Origin: Mucilaginibacter galii
GTDB taxonomy: Bacteria > Bacteroidota > Bacteroidia > Sphingobacteriales > Sphingobacteriaceae
Assembly (NCBI RefSeq): GCF_014635825.1
Contig: NZ_BMDO01000001.1
Span: 1,054,001 to 1,118,000, forward strand
Direction: 5' to 3'
DNA length: 64,000 nt
Part shown: in pieces, positions 36,879 through 45,947 of the stretch
Layout: each line of letters opens with the position of its first letter
Numbering within the stretch: the stretch's first letter is position 1
The notes under the pieces: generated by a model
The model's input: only the letters and a program-made list of their open reading frames with translations
What the model was told of the DNA's origin: nothing
Database searches by the model: none
Position numbers and translations under genes: made by a program

Positions 36879-37745
36879 ATGAAAATAGCGCATTTAATTT
36901 TAGCTCACAACAACCCTAAACAGCTGGAACAGCTGATTAGAAGGCTTACCTATGCTGATGATGCCGTATATGTGCATTTGGATAAAAAGACATCGATGCT
37001 CCCCTACCAGCACCTGGCAGAATTAGATAATGTACATTTTGTAGCCAACCGCATAACTGTTAAGTGGGGCGCTTACAGTATTGTAGAGGCAACCTTGCAA
37101 GGGTTTAAGGCTATTCTGAACTCAAGGGTTGATTACAACTTTGTAAACTTGCTTAGCGGCTGCGATTACCCTCTGCAAACACCCGCGCACATTCATCATT
37201 TTTTACAAGAAAATAAAGGCAAGGCATTCATGAGCTATTTGCCCATTCAAACCGAGTGGCAGGAAGCATTACCCCGGATCGAAGCATATCATTTAACCAA
37301 CTATTCGTTTCCGGGATGTCATGCTGTGCAAAAAATGCTCAACATGTTTCTTCCTAAACGTAAAATGCCGGGTGGCTTGGTTCCGGTTGGGCGCTCACAA
37401 TGGTTTACAGCGCCGTTAGAGTGCATTAAATATATCGTTGACTATATAGAATGCAACGATGATCTCAGGCACTTTATGAAACTAACCTGGGGGCCCGATG
37501 AGTTCATTTTTCAAACCATTTTGTACAACTCGCACTATCGGGGAAAAATTGTAAATACCAATTTACGCTATATAGACTGGTCTGCCGGCGGAGCCAGCCC
37601 TAAAACCTTTACTATAGCCGATAAAGATGCGTTGTTGTCTTCAAAAAAACTGTACGCCCGCAAATTCGACATCATTAACCATGCCGATGTTATGGAAGAA
37701 ATAGACCTTAAGCTGGATAATAAAGGCGAACTGCTATCGGCTTAA
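36879..37745 (+). CDS. GT14 family glycosyltransferase (second copy)
   Basis: 288 residues, start ATG at 36879 (an in-frame TTG at 36864 is rejected). KIAHLILAHNNP, VHLDKKTSMLPYQHL, FVNLLSGCDYPL, TWGPDEFIFQTILYNSHY and YIDWSAGGASPK align with 24107-24946 along the whole length. The 3' end overlaps the convergent RsbW-like gene by 12 bp. Confidence 0.88.
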   Translation: MKIAHLILAHNNPKQLEQLIRRLTYADDAVYVHLDKKTSMLPYQHLAELDNVHFVANRITVKWGAYSIVEATLQGFKAILNSRVDYNFVNLLSGCDYPLQTPAHIHHFLQENKGKAFMSYLPIQTEWQEALPRIEAYHLTNYSFPGCHAVQKMLNMFLPKRKMPGGLVPVGRSQWFTAPLECIKYIVDYIECNDDLRHFMKLTWGPDEFIFQTILYNSHYRGKIVNTNLRYIDWSAGGASPKTFTIADKDALLSSKKLYARKFDIINHADVMEEIDLKLDNKGELLSA

Positions 37746-38249
37746 ATTAAGCTTTACGGTAAAAATGTTGGTGGGTTGGTGGTAATGATAGGTAAACTCA
37801 TCGGCTGCTTTGGTAATAATGAGTAAGCCCAGGTGCTCGGCCAGTTTATTCACATCAAGCTCAAAAGTGAGGTTTTCCTTACAAAAAAAGCTTACCGAAT
37901 TTTCATCTTTCTTAATGGCATAAAGCAGGTGCATTACGTCAGAACTTACAATAAGCTGGGCATCCTGCTTTTCTATTTTACTCACTAGGTTAAATGGCGC
38001 ACCGGTATCAATCTTATTAATGGTTAATACCTTCTCCCCTAAATTTACTTCAATGTCGGTTTTTTCGGTGCCCGAATGTTTTACCGCATTATTCAATAAC
38101 TCACCTACAATAAATTTGGCCCTCAATAATAAAGCCCTCGATTGGCCATGTTCTGTAAGCAGGGGTTCGAGATAGGCCAGTATAGTACGGCTGCACCGGG
38201 TAATGTTTTCGGGCCGGTTATCAAACGTAAATACGTGGGTTGCTGTCAT
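37734..38249 (-). CDS. RsbW/SpoIIAB-like ATP-binding protein
   Basis: 171 residues, HATPase_c fold of anti-sigma/serine-kinase type. The N-box ELLNNAVKHS is at 50-59 and a G1-like DTGAPF at 81-86. There is no dimerisation/histidine segment, so it is not a sensor kinase. In partner-switching systems such a kinase phosphorylates the STAS antagonist and sequesters a sigma factor or other target. It is last in a four-gene operon (7-bp gap to the STAS gene). No sigma factor gene is present in the window. Confidence 0.83.
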   Translation of the reverse strand: MTATHVFTFDNRPENITRCSRTILAYLEPLLTEHGQSRALLLRAKFIVGELLNNAVKHSGTEKTDIEVNLGEKVLTINKIDTGAPFNLVSKIEKQDAQLIVSSDVMHLLYAIKKDENSVSFFCKENLTFELDVNKLAEHLGLLIITKAADEFTYHYHQPTNIFTVKLNLSR

Positions 38250-38256
38250 ATTCTAA

Positions 38257-38595
38257 TTAAGCTATGGCTTGCTGTGCCTCTTCTTCGGTACTGTATATTT
38301 TAAAAACCTTGTCTAGCCTTATAAGTTTCAGCATATCATCTATATCTTTTTGCAGGTTAATTAACACTACATCGCGTTTCATGCCTATAGCATGTTTTAG
38401 GCCGGCTACCATGGCCCCTAAAAAAGAACTGTCTACATAAGATACGTGCTGCATATTGAGCCATATGCTGCGCTGCTTATCATTCAAAAGCGCTATCAAC
38501 TCACTTTTAAATTGATCTGAATGACTTAGGTTAGCCTCGGTAAGATTTACGTCTACCAATATATAAGCGGCTTCCTCTTTACTGATATTGATCAT
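38257..38595 (-). CDS. STAS-domain anti-sigma antagonist-like protein
   Basis: 112 residues. The segment HVSYVDSSFLGAMVAGL contains the DSS phosphorylation site (Ser56/Ser57) typical of SpoIIAA/RsbV proteins. It is probably phosphorylated by the neighbouring RsbW-like protein and dephosphorylated by the SpoIIE-type phosphatase. The gene lies 2 bp downstream of the phosphatase gene. Confidence 0.87.
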   Translation of the reverse strand: MINISKEEAAYILVDVNLTEANLSHSDQFKSELIALLNDKQRSIWLNMQHVSYVDSSFLGAMVAGLKHAIGMKRDVVLINLQKDIDDMLKLIRLDKVFKIYSTEEEAQQAIA

Positions 38596-38597
38596 TG

Positions 38598-39734
38598 TTA
38601 GGTTGTTTTATAAATATGTATGATGCTGCTATCGTCTACCAATTGGGCCGATTGCTGCTGTAACGTATGTTTAAGCTCATTAAAGCTTTGTTTGTTTGCT
38701 ATATGTTGCTGCAATTTTTGCGCAAAGGCGGGGTAATCGCTTTTTTTACCATCGGCAAAGGCAAAATCAATTAAGCCGTCGGTAAATATAAACAGTTCGT
38801 CGCCGGGTTCAAGGGCAATATCCTGTTCGGTATAATTACCTTCGGGTAATAAGCCCAGCAACAGACCCGAAGAATCAATTTGCGTAAGCTGCTGCGAAGC
38901 CTGCCTATAATGCAGCAAGGGTAAATCGCCGGCACCGGCATAGCTTAACTGCCCGCTTTGGCGGTCAACCCTAATGAGCGACACACTCGATAAAATATCG
39001 CGCAGGCCTTCATCATGATAAATTACTTTATTGATCTTTTGTAGGATGGAAGCTGTAGAATTATCAGTATCCGAAACACCAAAACGTACTGCCGCCCTTA
39101 TGTAGCTAAGGTAAGTGAAGGTAAAAAACCAGGCCTTCCACTTCTTACCCATAATATCGCCCAGCACAATAAACAAGTACCGGTCATCGGCTTCAATAAA
39201 ATCAATAAAGTCGCCTCCCGGAATTTGTTGGTAATCCTGGTGCCAAAAATCAATAGTGAGCCCGTTAATAACCGGTATCTTTTCGGGTACCGCTTTAATG
39301 TTCAAAGCAGCTACCGTTTGCCTGATCTCCATTTCCGAAAGCTCGCGTTGTTTATTAACGGCATGCAGCAGATTATTTACCTTGGCTATAATTACTTCAA
39401 CGGGCGTGTCTTTAATTACATAGTCAATGGCCTGCAAATCGAGCCCCGAATACCTTATTTTTTCATCATCAAAACCGGTGAGGAACATAAAAGGAATATC
39501 CTTAAGGCGATCATTGCGCAATACACTGCGCCTAAATTCCAGTCCGTTCATTTCGGGCATCTCATAGTCAGACAGGATGGCATCGGGCATGCTGGTTTGC
39601 AGGTAAGCCAGTGCTCCCTGCCCAGAGTTTGCACTATGGCAGCTGAATCCCGCTTTATCAAACGCCCGTGCAAGCAGCTTTAAAAACAGCGGGTTATCAT
39701 CAACCAGTAAGATCTGTTTAGACACAACAGCCAT
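38598..39734 (-). CDS. receiver-SpoIIE (PP2C) phosphatase, RsbU-like response regulator
   Basis: 378 residues. The receiver at 1-125 has ILLVDDNP and the phosphoacceptor Asp56 in SDYEMPEMNG. The PP2C/SpoIIE domain follows with PGGDFIDFIEADDRYLFIVL, GDIMGKKWKAW, YAGAGDLPLL and DELFIFTDGLID. This architecture dephosphorylates STAS antagonists when the receiver is phosphorylated. It overlaps the preceding gene by one base (TAATG). The input kinase is not encoded next to it. Confidence 0.9.
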   Translation of the reverse strand: MAVVSKQILLVDDNPLFLKLLARAFDKAGFSCHSANSGQGALAYLQTSMPDAILSDYEMPEMNGLEFRRSVLRNDRLKDIPFMFLTGFDDEKIRYSGLDLQAIDYVIKDTPVEVIIAKVNNLLHAVNKQRELSEMEIRQTVAALNIKAVPEKIPVINGLTIDFWHQDYQQIPGGDFIDFIEADDRYLFIVLGDIMGKKWKAWFFTFTYLSYIRAAVRFGVSDTDNSTASILQKINKVIYHDEGLRDILSSVSLIRVDRQSGQLSYAGAGDLPLLHYRQASQQLTQIDSSGLLLGLLPEGNYTEQDIALEPGDELFIFTDGLIDFAFADGKKSDYPAFAQKLQQHIANKQSFNELKHTLQQQSAQLVDDSSIIHIYKTT

Positions 39735-40282
39735 TATTTATCGGTACTTAATTGTTTGTAGATAGATTTGACCAGCAGGTACACGCCCGAAAGAATAATG
39801 AGCAGCGAGATAACATCCATTAAGGTAACCCCATCTTGCGGGTTAAAGTAAAAGATGGTAAACATCTCAAAGTAAGGCGGTGCCGGCATAATAATCATGG
39901 CAAAGCCCAGCATAATAAGCACCAGCCCAATGGCCGCAAGAACCACCTGCTTTACCCTTTCGCCCTGCAAATATTTTTTTGACATGGCACTGTCTACCTG
40001 GTGGTTGGCCAGCAAAACGCTGAACTCATCTAACAGGTTGGCGCGGTTGGCGTTATCATGCTCATCTATTTGCTTAAAGGCATCAATCTGGTGGCGGTAA
40101 GTGCCGGCTTTATCAAGCGCGTCGTTCACAGTACCCCTTATTTGTTTTACCTTTTCACTGTCAATATCGCTTTGTGCCAGCAGTTTTACCAGTTCGTCGA
40201 GTTTGGTGTCAATAGCAGCCTGTTTATTGCTTGCCTGCTGCAACTGCACCACTTCTTTTTTTATATCTTCGTGCTTACTCAA
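39734..40282 (-). CDS. coiled-coil membrane protein, unknown
   Basis: 182 residues: an N-terminal helical/coiled-coil region (about 1-110; KKEVVQLQQASNKQAAIDTK, ERVKQV) and two C-terminal TM helices (about 113-130 and 153-170). It is the first gene of the partner-switching operon and coupled by a TAATG overlap. It could be a membrane anchor or sensor for the module. No family is recognised. Confidence 0.68.
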   Translation of the reverse strand: MSKHEDIKKEVVQLQQASNKQAAIDTKLDELVKLLAQSDIDSEKVKQIRGTVNDALDKAGTYRHQIDAFKQIDEHDNANRANLLDEFSVLLANHQVDSAMSKKYLQGERVKQVVLAAIGLVLIMLGFAMIIMPAPPYFEMFTIFYFNPQDGVTLMDVISLLIILSGVYLLVKSIYKQLSTDK

Positions 40283-40342
40283 TTTACAAGTACTCGTTTA
40301 TACCATCAAACTTTTACGGCTCAAATATCGTAAACCTGTTAA

Positions 40343-41257
40343 ATGAAAATGGTTTCTATCATTACGGTCAATTATAACCAAAGTTATATCACAGAACAAC
40401 TATTGGCCTCTATATTTGAGACCAATACCTATACGGCCATTGAACTTATTGTGGTTGATAACGCCAGCAAAGATAACCCTATACCGGCCTGGATAACCCA
40501 ATACCCCAACATTACCTTTATACGCTCCGAAGTTAATTTAGGTTTTGCGGGAGGCAATAACCTGGGGGTTAAACAAGCCAAAGGCGATTACCTGTTTTTT
40601 GTGAATAATGATACCGAATTTACCGCCGGACTGGTACAAGATCTGGTAAATATTTTGGATAAAAATCTTACGGTGGGAATGGTATCGCCCAAGATAAGGT
40701 ACCATGACCAGCCCACCGTTTTGCAGTATGCCGGCTTTACCAACATGAACTATTATACCATGCGCAATAGCTGCATTGGCCAGTTTGAGGAAGATAAAGG
40801 ACAGTACGACAATACCACCGGCCCCACTGGCTATATACACGGTGCAGCCATGATGGTTAGGCGCGATGCTATTGATAAGGCGGGATTAATGGCCGAAAAC
40901 TTTTTTTTGTACTACGAGGAAATGGACTGGAACGACCATATTAAACGGGCGGGTTACCAAATATGGGTAGAGCCAAAGGCGTTGATCTACCATAAAGAGT
41001 CGGTATCGGTTGGCCGAGCAAGCGGACTGAAAGAATATTTCATGAACCGTAACCGCATCTTGTTCATCAGGCGTAATGCACCATCGGCTTTGGCTGTTAT
41101 CGTGTTTTACATCTACTTTATACTGCTGGTTACGCCACGCAACATCATCAATTATATTCGCCAGGGGCATAAGGGTTTTACCACCCTATTGCTTAAAGCC
41201 ATTAGTTGGAATTTTACTCACGCAAAAAACAGTACCGATTTGGGCTACAAGCTATAA
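40343..41257 (+). CDS. family 2 glycosyltransferase, rhamnosyltransferase-like
   Basis: 304 residues. SIITVNYNQSYITEQLL, IVVDNASKDN, NLGFAGGNNLGVKQAKGDY, LFFVNNDTE and LYYEEMDWNDHIKRAGY match the WbbL/RfbN branch of GT2. C-terminal hydrophobic stretches near VIVFYIYFILLVTPRNII may anchor it. It is followed after 3 bp by another GT2 gene. Confidence 0.9.
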   Translation: MKMVSIITVNYNQSYITEQLLASIFETNTYTAIELIVVDNASKDNPIPAWITQYPNITFIRSEVNLGFAGGNNLGVKQAKGDYLFFVNNDTEFTAGLVQDLVNILDKNLTVGMVSPKIRYHDQPTVLQYAGFTNMNYYTMRNSCIGQFEEDKGQYDNTTGPTGYIHGAAMMVRRDAIDKAGLMAENFFLYYEEMDWNDHIKRAGYQIWVEPKALIYHKESVSVGRASGLKEYFMNRNRILFIRRNAPSALAVIVFYIYFILLVTPRNIINYIRQGHKGFTTLLLKAISWNFTHAKNSTDLGYKL

Positions 41258-41260
41258 ACT

Positions 41261-42430
41261 ATGGAAGTATTACTTTGGCTTAGCCTCTTTGTTGTTTTTT
41301 ATGCGTTCTTCGGTTATGGCATATTGCTATTTATCATCATTAAAATAAAGCGCAAGTTGCGTGGCTTACCGGTTATCCCCGTGGTTGCAGATGCCGATTT
41401 GCCTACCTGTACGCTGGTGATTGCCGCTTATAATGAGGAAGGTTTTATCATCGAAAAGATCAAAAACACGCTTGAACTTGAATACCCGGCTGGTAAGCTC
41501 GACCTACTGTTTATTACCGATGGCTCGAGTGACCGCACACCAGAGTTGGTAGCGGCTTACCCGCAGATCAGGCTTATGCATTCGCCCGACCGCAGGGGTA
41601 AAATAGCGGCGGTGCACCGCGCTATGGACACCGTGACCACCGAAGTGGTAGTGTTTACCGATGCCAATACCTATTTAAACCCTGATGCCTTACTTAAAAT
41701 TTGCCGCCATTATGCCGATGCACGCGTGGGTGCCGTGGCTGGTGAAAAGCGCATACATATAGATGCAAGTGCCGATGCCACCGCAGGCGAAGGTTTTTAC
41801 TGGAAATACGAATCGAAATTAAAGGCCTGGGACGCCGAGCTATATTCTGTAGTAGGTGCCGCCGGCGAGTTGTTTAGCATACGCAAAGCTTTATACAGGC
41901 CGGTATCACCTAATGCTATTCTGGACGATTTTATGATCTCGTTGCTGGTTGCACAGGACGGTTACCGGGTATTGTACGAACCGGAGGCATATGCTACCGA
42001 AACCTCCTCAGCCAATGTGAAGGAAGAGCTGAAAAGAAAGATCCGTATTGCAGCCGGGGGTATACAGTCTATTGTTTGGTTAAAGAGCTTGTTAAACCCG
42101 TTTAAACAGCCGCTGCTGTCTTTTCAATACATTAGTCACCGGGTTTTACGGTGGACGGTAACGCCCTTTTTAATGATACTGGCGCTGTTGCTTAACATCG
42201 CTATTGTAGCTGCCGGTGGCAGTATGCTCTACCATGTTTTACTGATAGGTCAAGTGGCCTTTTACCTGGCATCGTTGGCTGGCTGGCTGTTAGAACGGCA
42301 GGAGATCAAGGTTAAAGCCCTGTTTATTCCCTACTACTTTTGCATGATGAATTATGCGGTAATACGGGGCATTTTCAGGTATTGGGCAGGCACACAAAGC
42401 GCGGCCTGGGAAAAGTCGGAGAGGAAGTAG
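41261..42430 (+). CDS. family 2 glycosyltransferase, multi-TM
   Basis: 389 residues. It has an N-terminal TM helix and a GT-A domain (VIAAYNEEGFIIEKI, FITDGSSDRTPEL, VVFTDANTYLNPDALL, and the EEL-KRKIRIAAGG region). C-terminal TM helices (TPFLMILALLLNIAIVAAGG, VAFYLASLAGWLL) follow. It resembles the membrane-bound chain-elongating GT2 enzymes. Confidence 0.9.
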   Translation: MEVLLWLSLFVVFYAFFGYGILLFIIIKIKRKLRGLPVIPVVADADLPTCTLVIAAYNEEGFIIEKIKNTLELEYPAGKLDLLFITDGSSDRTPELVAAYPQIRLMHSPDRRGKIAAVHRAMDTVTTEVVVFTDANTYLNPDALLKICRHYADARVGAVAGEKRIHIDASADATAGEGFYWKYESKLKAWDAELYSVVGAAGELFSIRKALYRPVSPNAILDDFMISLLVAQDGYRVLYEPEAYATETSSANVKEELKRKIRIAAGGIQSIVWLKSLLNPFKQPLLSFQYISHRVLRWTVTPFLMILALLLNIAIVAAGGSMLYHVLLIGQVAFYLASLAGWLLERQEIKVKALFIPYYFCMMNYAVIRGIFRYWAGTQSAAWEKSERK

Positions 42431-42570
42431 GCCCCTCCCAACCCTCCCCGGGAGGGAGGGCTTTTCAAAAAATCCTCTCTTTAGAAGGGCACGGCTGGAA
42501 GTGTGGTGGCAGGGGCCACGTACAAGCGATTAGTGAATAACACACCCCTAACCCCCCTCAAGAGGGGAAT
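42427..42570. repeat. CCCTCC-family palindromic repeat pair
   Basis: CCTCCCAACCCTCCCCGGGA GGGAGG at 42427-42452 and ACACCCCTAACCCCCC TCAAGAGGGG at 42540-42566. It fills the gap ahead of the acyltransferase gene. A reading frame through it is not a credible N-terminus. Confidence 0.6.
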
Positions 42571-42601
42571 GATTTATAAAATACAAATAAATACAAAGCG
42601 T

Positions 42602-43216
42602 ATGTCGCTTAAAGACAAGATAAAGAACGACCCGAAGCTTAAAAAGATAGTACACCGTATGCTCATTCCTAAAGGAGAGGCTACGCCACGCTTTTGGGTT
42701 AAATTGCTGGTAAACCCCTTTTTACACAAACGGGGCAAGGGCTCTAAAATAAGATACCGCACCCGTATAGATGTGTTGCCCTTCAACCGCTTTGAGCTGG
42801 GCCAAAACTCGACCATTGAAGATTTTTGCACTATTAACAATGGCGTAGGTGATGTGCTTATAGGCGAAAATACCCTCATAGGCATGAGCAACGTTATCAT
42901 TGGCCCGGTTACCATAGGCAACGATGTTATTATGGCGCAAAACATTGTGGTGAGCGCCCTTAACCATGAATATCGTGATGTAACCATGCCTATTCATGCC
43001 CAAAAAATACTGACTGCCCCCATTATTATTGAAGACGATTGCTGGATAGCCGCCAATGCCGTAATTACCGCAGGCGTTACCATTGGCAAGCACAGCGTAG
43101 TGGCCGCCAACGCGGTGGTAACTAAAGATATTCCGCCCTACTCAGTAGCCGTGGGTAACCCGGCCAAAGTTATAAAGAAGTATGATTTTGACTTGAAGGA
43201 TTGGGTGAGAGTTTGA
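42602..43216 (+). CDS. hexapeptide-repeat (LbH) acyltransferase
   Basis: 204 residues with left-handed beta-helix repeats (IGENTLIGMSNVIIGPVTIG, NDVIMAQNIVVSALNHEY, IIEDDCWIAANAVITAGVTI, GKHSVVAANAVVTKDIPPYS, VAVGNPAKVIKKY), as in CatB/NodL/WbbJ-type O-acetyltransferases. The catalytic His is probably that in SALNHEY. The start is taken at ATG 42602 (MSLKDKI), because an upstream frame runs through a dispersed repeat. It probably O- or N-acetylates a sugar of the exopolysaccharide. Confidence 0.88.
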   Translation: MSLKDKIKNDPKLKKIVHRMLIPKGEATPRFWVKLLVNPFLHKRGKGSKIRYRTRIDVLPFNRFELGQNSTIEDFCTINNGVGDVLIGENTLIGMSNVIIGPVTIGNDVIMAQNIVVSALNHEYRDVTMPIHAQKILTAPIIIEDDCWIAANAVITAGVTIGKHSVVAANAVVTKDIPPYSVAVGNPAKVIKKYDFDLKDWVRV

Positions 43217-43312
43217 GGATAGAAGCAAGAAATGAGAGCCAAGAAACAAGAGGAAAGAGCCAAGAGCGAAGAATCAAGCGCAAAGACCTTCTTGATCAAA
43301 ATACTACTTTAA

Positions 43313-43345
43313 AAAAAATGCCATTCTCAACGAATGGCATTTTTT
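43313..43345. terminator. bidirectional terminator between convergent genes
   Basis: A perfect 14-bp stem AAAAAATGCCATTC / GAATGGCATTTTTT with loop TCAAC. It serves the acyltransferase gene and the minus-strand sugar transferase gene. Confidence 0.92.
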
Positions 43346-43388
43346 ATGATAACCTTGTCTCTTGTTTCTTAGCTCTTGGTTCTACTCC

Positions 43389-44624
43389 TTACACGCTTTC
43401 CTTTTGCAGGAGTGCGGGTATGGTTTTGAGGATGAGTTTTACGTCGTTTACCAGGCTGTGGTTTTGGGCGTAAACGTTGTCGAGCATCAGGCGTTCTTCT
43501 TCGCTCATATCGCCTTTTCCGCGTTTTTCTACCTGCCACAGTCCGGTAATGCCGGCCGGTGCGTGAAAACGCAGGGCATATTTATCGGTGGTTAGTTTTT
43601 CGGCTTCGTAAAGCGGTAACGGGCGGTTACCTACTATGCTCATATCGCCTATAAAAACGTTCCATAATTGCGGCAATTCATCAATACTCGTATTGCGGAT
43701 AAAGTTGCCTATGCGGGTAATACGAGGATCGTTCTTGATCTTGAAGAAAGCCGAACCTGCGCTTGTCTTTTTATTATCTATATACTCGCGCTCACACCAG
43801 TGTACCTTATCGGCATACATCGGGAACTGGCATTTGCCGGATGACACACAATCTGCGCAAAGGAACGATGTATTCTCTATTACCTGTTCCTCGGTTGCTT
43901 CCTTGTTTTCCGATGCATCTTTCTCTTTCTTGGCAGCAGCATCGGTATCATATTGGTTCAGGTGTTTCAGATCTTTTAAACGCTGATCGGCGTTTACATA
44001 CATCGACCTGAATTTGTAGAACTTAAATACCTGGTAACCCGTGCCCACCCGTAAAGAGTAATAAAATGCCGGTCCTTTTGATTCTAACTTGATGAGCAAA
44101 TACACCAGCAAGAATAAAGGTGAAAGCATCAGTAATGCCATTCCCGAAAAAAACATATCAAACGCACGCTTGCCCCATGGCACCTGGTAGGCATTGCTGA
44201 TGCGCTGCGACGAATTATCTTTTAATACCTTCCAGTAATCTATCAGGAAATTAACGCGGGTTTCAATCTTCTTTTCAGATACGGGCCTCTTAAACACATC
44301 GGCTACACCGGCGTTAAGCGATAATTGCCTTAAGTTGCTATTGAAGTGGTTAACAACCAAAAAGAAAGGTATATTACCCAAATTATTCTTCTTCAGCGTT
44401 TCGAGCAAGGTGATACCTGATGATGCCAGAACCTCGTCCTGAGAAATGATAGCGGCTATGTTGAGTTTATTTTGCTGCCAGGCCGAAAACAACTGCATTC
44501 CGTTTTTGAAATGCATCAGTTGGCGGTCTTTAAAATTGCATTGATTAATGGAGATGGTTAATTCATCGTCCAGGTTAATCAGAGCTATAATCTGCCGCTG
44601 ATGTGGGTACGTTTCGGCACTCAT
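43389..44624 (-). CDS. pseudo-receiver fused to initiating sugar transferase (bacterial sugar transferase family)
   Basis: 411 residues. Residues ~10-130 align with receiver domains: LDD at 18-20, but the phosphoacceptor site reads ISQ (Gln62), the Ser/Thr switch is Val91, and the Lys is Arg113. After a linker, a WbaP/PglC-like phosphoglycosyl transferase begins with a TM/reentrant helix (155-178), KFRSM (204-208), [14 protein letters not shown] (310-323, Asp-Glu dyad), [10 protein letters not shown] (326-335) and [20 protein letters not shown] ~75-residue insertion (216-292) contains Cys256, 259, 265 and 277. The enzyme should load the first sugar phosphate onto undecaprenyl phosphate. It overlaps the response regulator gene by 4 bp (ATGA). 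Confidence 0.9.
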   Translation of the reverse strand: MSAETYPHQRQIIALINLDDELTISINQCNFKDRQLMHFKNGMQLFSAWQQNKLNIAAIISQDEVLASSGITLLETLKKNNLGNIPFFLVVNHFNSNLRQLSLNAGVADVFKRPVSEKKIETRVNFLIDYWKVLKDNSSQRISNAYQVPWGKRAFDMFFSGMALLMLSPLFLLVYLLIKLESKGPAFYYSLRVGTGYQVFKFYKFRSMYVNADQRLKDLKHLNQYDTDAAAKKEKDASENKEATEEQVIENTSFLCADCVSSGKCQFPMYADKVHWCEREYIDNKKTSAGSAFFKIKNDPRITRIGNFIRNTSIDELPQLWNVFIGDMSIVGNRPLPLYEAEKLTTDKYALRFHAPAGITGLWQVEKRGKGDMSEEERLMLDNVYAQNHSLVNDVKLILKTIPALLQKESV

Positions 44625-45088
44625 ATGCTTTGCACATTCTTTCCTATTCTTCTTAAAATAGCTCTTACACGAGCTTCAAGTTCGGCCGGGTTAAATGGCT
44701 TTACAATAAAATCGTCGGCACCTGTGTTTAAACACTTCACCCTTATTTCCGAACTATCCTCGCCCGAAACGATAACCACGGGAATGGATTTGAAAAAGTC
44801 GCTGCTTTGCATCTGGGTAATAAATTCCAGGCCGCTAAGGTTAGGCGTGTTTAAATCAGAAATAACTAAATCGGGTATGTTACCGTTTTGCAAAAAAGAA
44901 AGGGCCTCCAGTGCAGAAGGGCATATTTCAATTTCATAAGACTTACCTAAAAACTTCCTGAGTATTAGCTGCATATAATTATCGTCTTCGATAATCAGTA
45001 TCTTAGTTTGCCCAGTGTCAGAGAACCCCATACGAGTGGATTTGCTTGTGTTGTGTGTGTTTAAAAGGTTGTTAATAACAGGTATCAT
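44621..45088 (-). CDS. single-domain response regulator
   Basis: 155 residues: receiver domain with ILIIEDDN, phosphoacceptor Asp78 in VISDLNTPNLSG, switch Ser in VVIVSGEDS, and FIVKPFNP carrying the conserved Lys. There is no output domain. An alternative start at 45031 would remove 19 residues. The stop overlaps the start of the pseudo-receiver sugar transferase (ATGA), so the two are translationally coupled. It may regulate that enzyme by receiver-receiver contact. Confidence 0.87.
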   Translation of the reverse strand: MIPVINNLLNTHNTSKSTRMGFSDTGQTKILIIEDDNYMQLILRKFLGKSYEIEICPSALEALSFLQNGNIPDLVISDLNTPNLSGLEFITQMQSSDFFKSIPVVIVSGEDSSEIRVKCLNTGADDFIVKPFNPAELEARVRAILRRIGKNVQSI

Positions 45089-45149
45089 ACTTATCGTTTT
45101 TTATCCTGTTACGAATATTATTCCGCAAAGGTTTTATAATATCGTGGTA

Positions 45150-45947
45150 TTACGAAATAAATACGCGTTTAAATCGTTTTACAGTGGCCTTCCATAAACC
45201 ACCGTCAATTTGTATCCTACGGTCGGTTGTCCATACAATGGCCTTAGGATTGCTCACCCGATATATTTTACCAAAGCCTTTGTTTTTTAATTTTAGTGCC
45301 AAATACCCATCTTCGTTTGTACCCGGCGGATGGTTAAAACCCTCTACCTGCAAACCCTCTTCGCGCCTGAAACCCGAGTTAAAACCGTAAACGTTCACCG
45401 CCTCGGTTTTAAACAGCGTATTGTAATAACGCGTTAAGTCAGACAAATATTCATAAAAGAAATATGTAAACCGTCCTGTACTGCCCACGGGTATAAAAGA
45501 AAACACGCCATACGTCATGGCTACTTTCTTACTATCGTCGGCCAGGGGTTTCACCATCTCTTCAATCCAGTCTACCGGGTAAATGGTATCGGCGTCGGCA
45601 TCCAATATATATTTACCGCGCGCCTGCGCCAAACCGGCATTGCGGGCGGGTGTTATGCCCTGCGTTGTTTCTAAAATGCAGTTTACGCCACAGGCTTTTA
45701 CCAATTCTTCTGTTTTGTCTTTAGAGTTATTGTTAACCACAATAATTTCTACCGACCATTTTGTACGGTTGTTACATAACGAAGCCAATGTTTGCACAAT
45801 GGTAGTTTCTTCGTTATAAGCCGGCATCACTACCGAAACCTCTGGACTGCCCTTATACAAACTTTGATAGGCCTGCTTTATTTGTTCAGGATCCTGCTGT
45901 TTGTAGAAGTAGTTACTAATATAAGCTGGTATAGATACGGGTCTCAT
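45150..45947 (-). CDS. family 2 glycosyltransferase
   Basis: 265 residues. VSVVMPAYNEETTIVQTLAS, EIIVVNNNSKDKTEEL, TPARNAGLAQARGKYI, LDADADTIYPVDW (DXD) and NEDGYLALKL are GT2 hallmarks. No TM helix. It lies 61 bp upstream of the regulator/sugar transferase pair on the same strand and could share a transcript with it. Confidence 0.9.
   Translation of the reverse strand: MRPVSIPAYISNYFYKQQDPEQIKQAYQSLYKGSPEVSVVMPAYNEETTIVQTLASLCNNRTKWSVEIIVVNNNSKDKTEELVKACGVNCILETTQGITPARNAGLAQARGKYILDADADTIYPVDWIEEMVKPLADDSKKVAMTYGVFSFIPVGSTGRFTYFFYEYLSDLTRYYNTLFKTEAVNVYGFNSGFRREEGLQVEGFNHPPGTNEDGYLALKLKNKGFGKIYRVSNPKAIVWTTDRRIQIDGGLWKATVKRFKRVFIS

Noticed and set aside
42503..42601. N-terminal extension of the acyltransferase
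   Set aside because: It runs through a CCCTCC-family repeat; the conserved beginning is at ATG 42602.
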